Shown here one piece after another: positions 33,871 through 42,260 of a stretch of DNA of 64,000 nt; positions within the stretch are counted from its first letter, which is position 1, and the number at the start of each line of letters is the position of its first letter. The translations under genes and the position numbers were made by a program. The notes beneath the pieces were generated by a model, which had not been told where the DNA came from, made no database searches, and was given only the letters and a program-made list of their open reading frames with translations. The DNA lies in the NCBI GenBank assembly GCA_930367205.1, contig OV884009.1, forward strand, positions 95,253,189 to 95,317,188, written 5' to 3'. The DNA comes from Acanthosoma haemorrhoidale (Eukaryota > Arthropoda > Insecta > Hemiptera > Acanthosomatidae).

Positions 33871-34055
33871 ATCGACAGGCTCAAAACTATGTAGTTCTTT
33901 AAGTTATATATAGTAATGTTATTATGAAGACCAAGTTTAGTAAATTTATTTAGTTTGTTAATGTAGAATTATTGATTGTGACTAACTGGATAAAGTAAGA
34001 CTAAAAACAAGAGTCATTATAACTGATATACCTGCAGAAGAGTAACATAGTTAGA

Positions 34056-34316
34056 ATGGAGCCAATAGGATCAAAGGAATGCCACGAGCATTGCGGAAGG
34101 GAAAAGACAGAGAGAAGGAGTGTCTTCGACCAGTCAGGACATTCGTTAGCAGTTGTCTTCGAGAACCTGAGTGAGCAGCTTAGAGATGTCGACGCGAAAT
34201 GCTTATGCAGGCAAGGCCTGACTGAAGTATCTAGATGTGAGATATTTCTATCTCAGATTACAAAAGAGTGTAGTGCAGGAGGGTTAATGCAAAGAATAGA
34301 ACAGAGACATGGATGA
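34056..34316 (+). other. 86-codon ORF next to a dispersed repeat
   Basis: Starts MEPIGSKECHEHCGREKTER and ends at TGA 34314-34316, upstream of the repeat at 34430-34690 that recurs at 770-1100. GC content is higher than its surroundings. No domain is recognised. By position it may be part of an unidentified retroelement ORF. Confidence 0.3.
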
Positions 34317-34429
34317 AAGATTTATTTTATCGACAAGGTAATACCTGCATGTTTACGTATTTTAAGACGAAACTGTGGGTACCACAATAATTTACATTTC
34401 CCACTGTTAGATGCAGTTAGTAAAACAAT

Positions 34430-34690
34430 CCACACTTACAAACTGGAGTGTTAGATCATTAAGGTTATTAATGTTTAAGGATAGTTAAAGTAAAATTAGA
34501 TTAAAAAATGAATATATGATATGTCAAAACCCAACCTAAGATAATTATTAAAAGACTAAATTCATAAATAAAATCAATGATTAATAAAGTTGTTTTATTA
34601 TTAACATATTGAAACCTGATATTAGTATTTGTTTGTAGCAGACATTACTTATTGTAGCCATGTGTACATTTTTTTGAGGAATTGATGTAA
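34430..34690 (+). repeat. Second copy of the 770-1100 repeat
   Basis: Ordered landmarks GTGTTAGA, TTAATGTTTAAGGATAG, AAAACCCAACCTAAGATAATTATTA, TCAATGATTAATAAA and GTATTTGTTTGTA match the minus strand of 770-1050. Only one copy of the 59-base unit is present here. Confidence 0.45.
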
Positions 34691-35259
34691 TTCATGCAAC
34701 ATAGTAAGTTGAGGTTTCAATATAATAACTTTATGTCTTAAGAGGTAAAGAGGGTCAAAGTAAGGAATTAAAGTAATTTTTAATATCAGGGTAAATTTAT
34801 TATTATTATACACTGATATATTTCATATTCCTCTGTTGATTTTTTTTTTAATCACTATATATGTAATGATAGTAGTGAATTATTGTTATTATTATTATTA
34901 TCCATAGGACTGAATTTAAAAAGGGAATTTCTCTGCTGAGGGATTAGACCGGGTGCTGAAGGTAGTTGAGTAGAAAAAATATAATGAGCAAGTTCTGGCA
35001 ATTCCTACACCTGAGACCTTGAGGAACCCAAAAATACATGTTACCGGCCACTTTATTGCCTCCTCCTTTCGGTGGAACCCCAGCCGCTGCCACATTCTTC
35101 TTCATTCACTCACTTCCCTTCAGTGCCTGGTCTAAGTGTTAAAAAACAGCTGAGCACACTTCTGCAACGAATGTGGGTTTTAATGGTCTTAAACTTTAAA
35201 TTTTTCATTGTTGCCTGAAAATTCCTTGCCAACATTTTTTTTTACATACCAAGCTATTA
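34691..35259. other. Intron 1, nothing recognised
   Basis: AT-rich; includes a (TTA)n-like run near 34885. Confidence 0.4.
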
Positions 35260-35815
35260 ATCACTAAGGGAAATTGTATTATCCAATACTTTCAATCAAA
35301 AGTCCTGAGAACAACAGTACATACCCCTTATTAAGTCAGCAACTAAACACTTCATAACGATCCTAATATACCTTACAACCGCTTCAAGTTCATGAAATTC
35401 TATTAAAACCTATCCAACCACCCTAATCCCCTAGCACAGTCATTACACTGTGCCACATATCCCTGTAATCTTCCTTGGGGACTAAAGCAGCAGTGGCCTC
35501 ATGACCAGCTATAAATATGTGACAGTGGGAGTCCTGGCAATGTCCAGTTTCTCCAATCATGCCCGAGTGTCATGGCTCTCGCGCTCTTGATCAGCCTCCC
35601 CACTGGCTCATATTCGGTGACACAGCTGATGGAGGAGCATTGGGGCCTTAGACTCTGCTTCCTCTTTCGCATGCGAGGGAGGTGATGACCATGTAGATTT
35701 GGGGAGTCTCTGGGCTGTTTGTAAATACTGTATGAATGAGAACATTGATGACTTAACTTATTGCCCAATAAAAGGCAGATTGTAATTTTATTGCAATGAA
35801 GATTGTTGTTGTTGA
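35260..35815 (+). mobile_element. Solo LTR related to 19960-20410
   Basis: Contains GTGACACAGCTGATGGAG, GTAAATACTGTATGAATGAG and a CCAATAAAAGGCAGATTGTAA polyadenylation-type segment, in the same order as the LTR at 20 kb. No pol sequence adjoins it, so it looks like a solo LTR. Confidence 0.5.
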
Positions 35816-36594
35816 AAAAAAAAATTATTGGTCCACAGTTAATTAGAATTTTAATTTAGAGAAACTGGTGAGTGAAAATAATATTTAAGATTATAAATCA
35901 GTCATGAAAGAACATAGAACTATTTAAGTTGGTGCTAAGAAACAAAGATCAAACTGAAACATTAGAAAACATTATGGCTGTTTCAATTTTTAGGGGTTAA
36001 AAACTAAATAGTAAGATTTATATGTCATATTGCTTAATGTGAATGATGTATTTTTTGTCCTCCTCAGCCTAATCACCTATGCCAAATTTATAATCCGAAG
36101 GGAAAATTCAAATTCAAAACAACCGTTTACCAGCTGCCAAAAATAATTTCCTTGCATGAAATCTGCTTTAGATTACAATTAATCATATTATACTAGAAGT
36201 GACTGGGGATGCACTAGAAGGAGTTAAGGGATGCACTTAGTCCATCCCCCTTACCAGCCCTAGATTAAGTAATTACTTAGGAATTAAAACCCCAATTAGA
36301 AAAGAAATTTCAAACAAGGTAATTTTTGTGATATGCACATCAAGGCAAATTGTAAATGAGTACCAAAATATCTTTACTGCAAGAAATTATTAGAGCTGTC
36401 AGATTGACTAAATCAACTCGCAATACTTTCAGAAAATAAAAATATTTATGCTGCAGTTTATTATTAAATGCTAGTAAAATGAAATTGAGTTAATGAAAAT
36501 AAAAAAGTTAAATATATGGATTTGAATTAACTTATCTTTAAATAAGTGATAATGCATTATTATTAGTTAATTTATACATATATAGCATATTTAC

Positions 36595-36645
36595 CTTTAA
36601 TGCAGCTCTTTCATTATCTTGTCTTTCTTGACAGGACTCATCCAT
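36595..36645 (-). CDS. EIF2AK4: GCN2 coding exon 1 (start codon)
   Basis: ATG at 36645-36643 starts MDESCQERQDNERAALK, then a gt donor (GTAAATATG) follows at 36594. The ESxxxRQDxExxAL pattern equals the segment just before RWD in animal GCN2. This ATG was chosen because it is the first in frame. The open frame extends upstream to an AG at 36664-36665 (TTTATCGTAG), suggesting an exon of 36663-36595 whose first 18 bases would be 5' UTR or, less likely, coding continued from an upstream exon. Confidence 0.8.
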
Positions 36646-36663
36646 CAGTACATAATTTGGTTT

Positions 36664-37167
36664 CTACGATAAATAAACAATATGTAATTTAAATTCACGC
36701 TAATATTACTTTTTAAAAAGGAGCGTGCAATTTACTATATAAAATAAATAATTAAAGTGACACTTGAACTTGATTACACTTGAACTGTCGTTAAAACTTA
36801 CTAATTACTAATTAAAAATAGCTTTAAGGAAATGTCAGTTATTACTTCATATTACAACCGAAATAATTATTAAAAATATATAAGACGGACTTACGTAAAA
36901 GTAAAAAAAATGAAAAGAATCGTTCTTACGAATAACTACCGACTACCCAACACTGTTTTCAAATATTGTATATTGGAGGAATAATAACCAGCTTATGCCA
37001 AAGAGGTATATAGGAGAAGTAGAAATTACGAGAGAAGAAGCTCTAAAGTAATTATGATGTTTTACCAGGCAGCACCACTGGAATGGAGACATACAAAACA
37101 AAATAAATTTCATTAAAAAATTTAATGTATACATTTTTTTTAGATAAGAATAATAAATTCAATTATA
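36664..37167. other. Upstream of GCN2 exon 1
   Basis: Sequence just 5' of the first coding exon. No TATA box, initiator or CpG-rich promoter could be supported, so a more distal 5' UTR exon is possible. Confidence 0.3.
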
Positions 37168-37962
37168 CACTCCCCGTCAAAAAAATCGCAACAGCTATAA
37201 ATCTCCAGCTTTTTTAGTTTTGGAGCCTAGCCCATGTTTTATTTTATTTACAGTAATAGGATTAGTTGCTTGAGAGTCATGTCAATGTCTCTCCCTATTT
37301 GTCAACAAACACAAAATAAAATGTTTTTCTTCATTAATATCAATTCCCTTTTCAGTATTTTTGTTACCTTTTGTTTGTCCCGTACACCAATTTCACTCTT
37401 ACCTCTTCATTCTCTGTTTTATTCGTATAATAATGAGCCGTTTAAGCAGCGATGATTCAGGCAGAACAATTACTCTTCCCAAAGAAGGAAAATCTTTGCG
37501 GAACGGTTTGGTTTTCATTTCTTTACAGTTTCAAGGGCTATAAAAAAGTATAGAGAGCCCCAAGTCCCTAATGACGACGACATTCAAGATGTTCAAAATT
37601 CGCCGATCCCATTGATAACCGCTTTATTAAAATGCAAGCGTTTACGAAACGCAATTCAACAGCTTCTGCCATTCGAAACTTGGTTGTGGGTATTCGGAAG
37701 ATAAAAATTTCATTCTCGAATGTTAGAAGAAGACTAAGAGCAATACTTCTTCTCAATTGCCATTATAAGCTTATAAAATTAAAATTTTGTTAAAAAAGAA
37801 AAAATTAATTGTTGTAAAGAAATTTTGATTAAAAATATACTCAATTTTAATAAAATTGTTTAATAAAATTTTGACTTAATGAGGCTTTTTGTAAATGTAG
37901 AACCTGCTGATCTCGTGAAACTCAAAAATTTCTAGGTTTTAAGATTTTTTTGACAGGGAGTT
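37168..37962 (+). mobile_element. Internally deleted Tc1-like transposon
   Basis: Bounded by TA at 37166-37167 and 37963-37964. The inverted ends read CACTCCCCGTCAAAAAAATC and, from the right, AACTCCCTGTCAAAAAAATC. Inside, plus-strand frames encode MSRLSSDDSGRTITL (a helix-turn-helix start) and AIRNLVVGIRKIKI then VRRRLRAILL, the second HTH of Tc1 transposases. The DDE half is missing, and at 795 bases the element is about half of a full Tc1. It differs from the foldback Tc1 at 16.8 kb. Confidence 0.8.
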
Positions 37963-38014
37963 TATAAATAAATAAAAATGATAGGAGTAATAATAATTAA
38001 ACATAAAATAAGGG

Positions 38015-38440
38015 TGTAGCGACCACTAACTACATAATTTAAATCACCCTATACTCTATTGCATATATATTGTAAGCAAAAGTAAAATAACATGAACTAA
38101 ATGTATTACAATCAAATGTAAATCATTGTAAAAGTGTTAAGCAATAAAAGGCGGAAGCCAACTAAGTCATAAACGAGAAAGGGTCACCAGCTGGCAGTCA
38201 TAAACATGAAAGGGTCACTAGCTGGCAGTCATAAACATTAAAAACCCTTCCAAGTCACACGAGAAAGAGTCACCAGCTGGCAGTCATAAACATTAACAAC
38301 CCTCGCAGCCTCCCAGCCGGAAGTAGAGAGGGTACTTCAGGCAGGGCCCCTGGCCCTGTTAGTTAGCCAGTCTCCTCATCAGCCTCTGAGTCCCTCGTGT
38401 CCTTCACTCGGAGACTCCTTAAGCCATGGCTCCTGGCCCT
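38015..38440 (+). mobile_element. LTR with a triple internal repeat
   Basis: Starts TGTAGCGACC, as many gypsy/BEL LTRs do. Three diverged units GAAAGGGTCACCAGCTGGCA followed by GTCATAAACAT occur at about 38178, 38209 and 38263. GC-rich leader-like sequence (CAGTCTCCTCATCAGCC) follows. The right end is uncertain (about 38440) because it abuts the ORF on the other strand. No internal retroelement genes adjoin, so it is probably a solo LTR. Confidence 0.45.
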
Positions 38441-38445
38441 GGAAG

Positions 38446-39063
38446 TCAGTCTCTCTTAGTCTCCACGTGAGCCTCCTCGCGATCACTAATCATAGCTAAA
38501 CGGATGCAATCATTAGTATTATTTCTTACATTTATAACACAACGTTTGTCCCGTATTTTTTTAGGTAATTCAATGTATTGAGATCCTCCAAAAGGTTTAT
38601 ATTTAGTTAAATGTAGGCAGATATAGTTTGCAGAGGTATACATCCAACCGGAACCTTTTTTTTCAAACTCGTCCTGTTCCTCTAAATTTTTTTCAAAAAT
38701 TGTTTCAATGTAATTTTCGAGGTTTATAGAAACACCTATCGTACTAACTTTCGATTTAAAATTAAAATCTGTTCTTTCACTAATAGTATTTTCATTTTTC
38801 TTAATGTATGTGCATTCTAACATTATATTTATTTTAAAAGTTTTCCATTCGTCAACATAAGAATTTAGTAAAGTTATTAAAACTTCTTTTTTATTGTTTA
38901 AAAATTCGTTAGCTAATAATTTTTTATCATCGTTAGGAATGTAAATATCCTCAACCGCATTTCCTAACGAAGCTCTAATTATACCGTTTTCTTGTGCAAT
39001 CGCCTTCTCACGCATCTGCCTGCCAAACATACTATATTTTCTTTTTTTATTGGGAATCTCCAT
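38446..39063 (-). CDS. Viral/Maverick-type protein, N-terminal part
   Basis: 205 codons from ATG 39063 (MEIPNKKRKYSMFGRQMREK). Features in order: basic N-terminus (1-25), a Leu/Asn-rich helical region (about 45-70), KINIMLECTYIK (about 80), then EFEKKGSGWMYTSANYICL and KYKPFGGSQYIELPKKI, then CVINVRNNTNDC near residue 185. From memory, GSGW, the Y-x-P-GGS-YIELPK motif and CVINVxNNDxxC are hallmarks of proteins encoded next to or fused with family-B DNA polymerase in Maverick/adintovirus-like insertions of invertebrate genomes. Here the reading ends about 20 residues after the last motif, in sequence that may belong to the adjoining LTR, so the downstream part is probably lost. Confidence 0.55.
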   Translation of the reverse strand: MEIPNKKRKYSMFGRQMREKAIAQENGIIRASLGNAVEDIYIPNDDKKLLANEFLNNKKEVLITLLNSYVDEWKTFKINIMLECTYIKKNENTISERTDFNFKSKVSTIGVSINLENYIETIFEKNLEEQDEFEKKGSGWMYTSANYICLHLTKYKPFGGSQYIELPKKIRDKRCVINVRNNTNDCIRLAMISDREEAHVETKRD

Positions 39064-39116
39064 TGTGCTCGTGTTAGGTGTATCATTCCTACTAACCCCA
39101 CTAGCAACTTTACAAG

Positions 39117-39374
39117 TTAATTTATGACAAAATTAAACTTTCTATTAATTTCTTTGCCACAGCCTTGACAATAGAAAAACAACCATTTACATCTGTGTCT
39201 TCTATTTGCTACTAATAATCCATATTGATCACATAAATAATTATTTGCGTTGCTTTTACTATTTATTTTACTCCTTAACACTAAAATATACCAAGCCAAA
39301 AGCAAAATAATAAAAATATAAAAAAAATACCAAAAACCTCCTAAATAAAATGCATCAACTATTTTTAAAAAAAT
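39117..39374 (-). CDS. Small membrane protein with Cys-rich tail, possibly start-less
   Basis: An open minus-strand frame of 85 codons between stops. It has one long hydrophobic segment (from FYLGGFWYFFYIF through LLLAWYILVL), then a basic stretch, then a Cys-rich part (YLCDQYGL, RRHRCKW, FFYCQGCGKEI) resembling a small zinc ribbon. There is no ATG; the first possible starts are TTG or ATT, so either the start was lost or an upstream exon supplies it. The ORF sits between two others on the same strand, with gaps of 53 and 108 bases. I do not recognise the family. Confidence 0.35.
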   Translation of the reverse strand: MFLKIVDAFYLGGFWYFFYIFIILLLAWYILVLRSKINSKSNANNYLCDQYGLLVANRRHRCKWLFFYCQGCGKEINRKFNFVIN

Positions 39375-39482
39375 TTAATGTCATATGCATTTTTCTTTTT
39401 TCCGTGGTATTGAAATTTCAGCTCTCCTAAAAACGAGAATAATCACTTAGCTAATTAAAAAAATACTATATTTATTATATAC

Positions 39483-39722
39483 TTAAATATACTGTACTCT
39501 ATAGCTTGCTAATTCTTCCTCAGTGAACGTATATATATATCGTTTTGGTAGGAAGGTTCGCACTTTTCCTTCTTCATCATCTTCTATTATGGCCTCAATA
39601 GATGGGCCATATTCTATCTCCTTTTTGGTCAGTTTTATTACCTTGTATGTCCGTCCAATAGTCAATTCACCAATGTTTTTATATACAGGATTAATTTCGT
39701 TCAATTTTTTAAGGAGAGACAT
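39483..39722 (-). CDS. Small conserved insect-type protein, possible OB-like fold
   Basis: 79 codons from ATG 39722 (MSLLKKLNEINPVYKNIGEL), followed by IGRTYKVIKLTKKEIEYGPS, an acidic turn, and TFLPKRYIYTFTEEELASY. The pattern of a short helix, L-x-x-G-R/K-x-Y-x-V, YGPS and FLPKR recalls small proteins found in arthropod genomes near polymerase-bearing mobile or viral DNA. The beta-rich order would suit a single-stranded nucleic acid binding fold, but that is inference. The frame is intact. It is the first ORF of the minus-strand cassette. Confidence 0.5.
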   Translation of the reverse strand: MSLLKKLNEINPVYKNIGELTIGRTYKVIKLTKKEIEYGPSIEAIIEDDEEGKVRTFLPKRYIYTFTEEELASYRVQYI

Positions 39723-39890
39723 CTATAAATCATATTATTTCCTTAGGTATTTAGTGGTGCAAGAGAATAATGATACAACAATTCAAAGACTTACTTACTT
39801 ACAATGGTTGCAAGGAGAACTGAAGCAACTACGAACAATACACTTATATAATAAGAGTAATAAGTAATACGTCAGGGGTGGGGTACAGTA

Positions 39891-39977
39891 ACGAGTGAAT
39901 GAGAGCTCGTGTGAGGAAAGAATCCATATATAGTTGAAAGAACGGTGCAGGTGTCAAACGAGTGTATGAGAGCTCGT
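39891..39977. promoter_or_regulatory. Two copies of a 20-base hairpin motif upstream of the cassette
   Basis: ACGAGTGAATGAGAGCTCGT (39891-39910) and ACGAGTGTATGAGAGCTCGT (39958-39977) differ at one base and are 67 bases apart. Each can pair ACGAG with CTCGT and holds the palindrome GAGCTC. They lie 170-255 bases upstream of the 39722 start. They could be promoter, replication or terminal elements of the cassette. Confidence 0.4.
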
Positions 39978-40089
39978 GTATTTTGTATAATATAGTTATA
40001 ATATATTGTGAACTTAGTTTTACATCAACATACTTGATATTAGAACGGGGATAACACGTATAAGGGAACACTATACCGCAATACAAATA

Positions 40090-41299
40090 CCTTTGTTGCC
40101 ACGTACTACTGGCTTACATAAAGATTAATTGATTTAAATAATTTATTCCTCAACATTAAGTTTACTTGGTTCATCACAAAGCTGTGACAATGAACATCAG
40201 GATTCTCTAGAGTTATGCAAAATGAAACAGGTTCCTTGGGCTGGTTAAATACCTCTGTTGTTTCACGTTTCTCACAGAAAATGTGAATAAAGCAGGAAAA
40301 ATATAATACTGAAACTTTTCAGCCATAATTTTAACATTGGCAATTCAATGGAAAAAATTTTAATTTCTTCCTTTGATGATATAGGCCGATTAACAGGTTC
40401 TGGTTCTTGCGGTAACTATTATAGCTGATATATTGGTCTGTTGTCACTCAACGATAACGTACCGCATTACATAACTATTGGGTAGTTCACAGATTTACCA
40501 CCCTTTGTGCACATGACAGATTAAGCAGCCCTGCCAATAAAGGTCAGGGCCCGACACTCTTCTGTAGTGCAGCCAAAGAAGTGACTTGAATTGAATCGAA
40601 AATTGAATACTAATTAAATCACAGCTTCTTCCATGCTGATTATACCACGAGAGATGCGGAATTAAGGTAACAGGCCCAACAAAGTGAAGGTGATGAAAAA
40701 ATGTAGGATGTGCCAGAATGGCCAGCTGATCAGATCAGCGATCCATTCAGGTGCCACCGGTTTGGGTCCAAAAACTCCGGTAGCAGCTAGCAGAGGGAGT
40801 ATTTGAGACAGCCCTAGAGTCGGCAATGAATGGGCTTAATGAGGAAGTCTGGGAGTCAATAGCCACTTTGACAAAGTAAGTAAGTGGAAATCTCTAACGA
40901 GAACACTGACCATTTGAAGGCAGAATAACATTTGGAGCAGTAGAGGATCATGGTTAAACCCCTCGAGGCCATATTCAATTTCGCAGAACCACAGGCCTGT
41001 TGTCAAAGTCATTCAAAATGTGGTGGTGGAGTTCTGGTAAAGCCTGTAGACACTCCTACGGAGACTGTAAAGGTGATAGGCGGAGCCTTCGGATGAATCT
41101 GTGGCTAGAATACATTGGTATGGTGGATAAGAAAGTGGCAGCGTGATGACAACTCACGCCACTCCCACCCCTCGACCATCCTCGTTCTATTCATTTCGAC
41201 TAAATTAAGAATTTTTCTAACAGATATGAAATCTATTCTGCTCTAAGAATGTGATACGTGGATGGATGCTCACGAAAAACATACTAACCAGACTTGATG
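40090..41299. other. Unassigned region, moderately GC-rich
   Basis: Base composition between 40640 and 41280 is less AT-rich than the flanks, suggesting decayed coding or a repeat, but no frame longer than about 50 codons and no motif is recognisable. Confidence 0.3.
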
Positions 41300-41650
41300 T
41301 TATTTTAAAACATCTTACTTTGAAGAATCGTAGAAGTCTGATGGTCAGAAAGGATAACGAATGATGATCTGTTGCAGAGGGCTGACAAAACAATTCATAG
41401 AATTACTGCTGACTAAAATTAAATCTGCCAGGCCTGGACATACCTTGATAAAGTAGATAAACAGCATAAGTCGGGAGGCCCTCGATTGGAACTCGCATGA
41501 CAAGAGACGAGTTGGGAGGTCTGCACTATCTTGGAGAAGAACAGTGGAAAAAGAGTGGCTCGGCCAAGGGAAACTCAAAAGAGGGTTAAGAAGCTGCCAG
41601 GATTGGATAGGATAGAAGAGTTTTGTGAGGGAACTCTAATCCTCCAGGAA
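41300..41650 (+). pseudogene. RTE-like LINE C-terminal fragment
   Basis: Plus-strand frame: ARPGHTLIK, then ISREALDWNSHDKRRVGRSA and SWRRTVEKEWL. This is the WxGHxxRM-G-KRGRP-TWRRTVE signature at the C-terminus of endonuclease-reverse transcriptase LINEs. One stop interrupts it, and there is no RT upstream. Confidence 0.6.
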
Positions 41651-41729
41651 TGGAAGGACTATAACAACAAAATCCAACAAAGTATTTACAGTTTTTCACA
41701 ATTGTTTAATAAATACTATAGATGAGTAC

Positions 41730-42260
41730 TATATCCCTTGCTCACGCACACACTATCTCTAGAAATGGTTTCACTTCATTTGAAAAAAATTAGTATTTAC
41801 AATTTTAGTAAATTACTACTGATATGCCTGTTATTCATAGGCACCTTCCTCTCAACTTTTGCTAACCACACAGCTATCTTTTTATCTCATCCTGATCTGA
41901 TGACCGCACCCAACATGCATTCAATCGCCTCACAGAAATAGATCACTTTTGGAACTATCAGCGTTCCTAGGGCAATGAAGGCGCATACTTGGACTCACTT
42001 CATTCTCCCTTCAATATAGAACTTGTTCACCGGACACCTTCAATTCAATAACATTTCCCACCTCCAATACTGTTCAATACTTAGGGTTATTTCTAGAAAA
42101 AAAAATGATATGGAACCATCACACAAGACTTAGGTTACAAGAATTAAACATATTGGTTGGACAGTTACACTGAATAATTAACAGAAACTCTCACCTCAAA
42201 CAAAAAAAAAACAACAAATTTTTAGAGTTTATTTCGACCAATGGACAACTCAAGTTGATT
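41730..42260 (+). pseudogene. Jockey-type LINE fragment
   Basis: Contains FANHTAIFLSHPDLMTAPN (the YADDTAI block with the catalytic DD lost), an LGLFLEKKMIWNHH block, and LIKPQLLLL, spread over frames. The order is that of the RT palm and thumb in jockey elements. Confidence 0.55.

Larger units (their letters stand above)
5436..36645 (-). other. EIF2AK4: GCN2 (EIF2AK4) gene, 5' coding portion, six exons
   Basis: Six minus-strand exons join in frame with canonical splice sites to give about 218 residues, open at the 3' end. The order matches metazoan GCN2: a short N-terminus with a QERQDNE motif, the RWD domain, then a basic/acidic linker. In known GCN2, RWD binds GCN1 and couples the kinase to stalled ribosomes; activated kinase phosphorylates eIF2-alpha during amino-acid shortage. 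The pseudokinase, kinase, HisRS-like and C-terminal domains are not found here and should lie past base 1. Phases: 0, 2, 0, 0, 2, 0 at successive exon ends. No frameshift or stop occurs within the six exons, so the locus looks functional despite heavy transposon load. A 5' UTR exon or promoter could not be located. Confidence 0.85.

Noticed and set aside
39844..40086. 80-codon minus-strand ORF upstream of the cassette
   Set aside because: It overlaps the hairpin repeats and promoter-like AT-rich sequence and has no recognisable motif.
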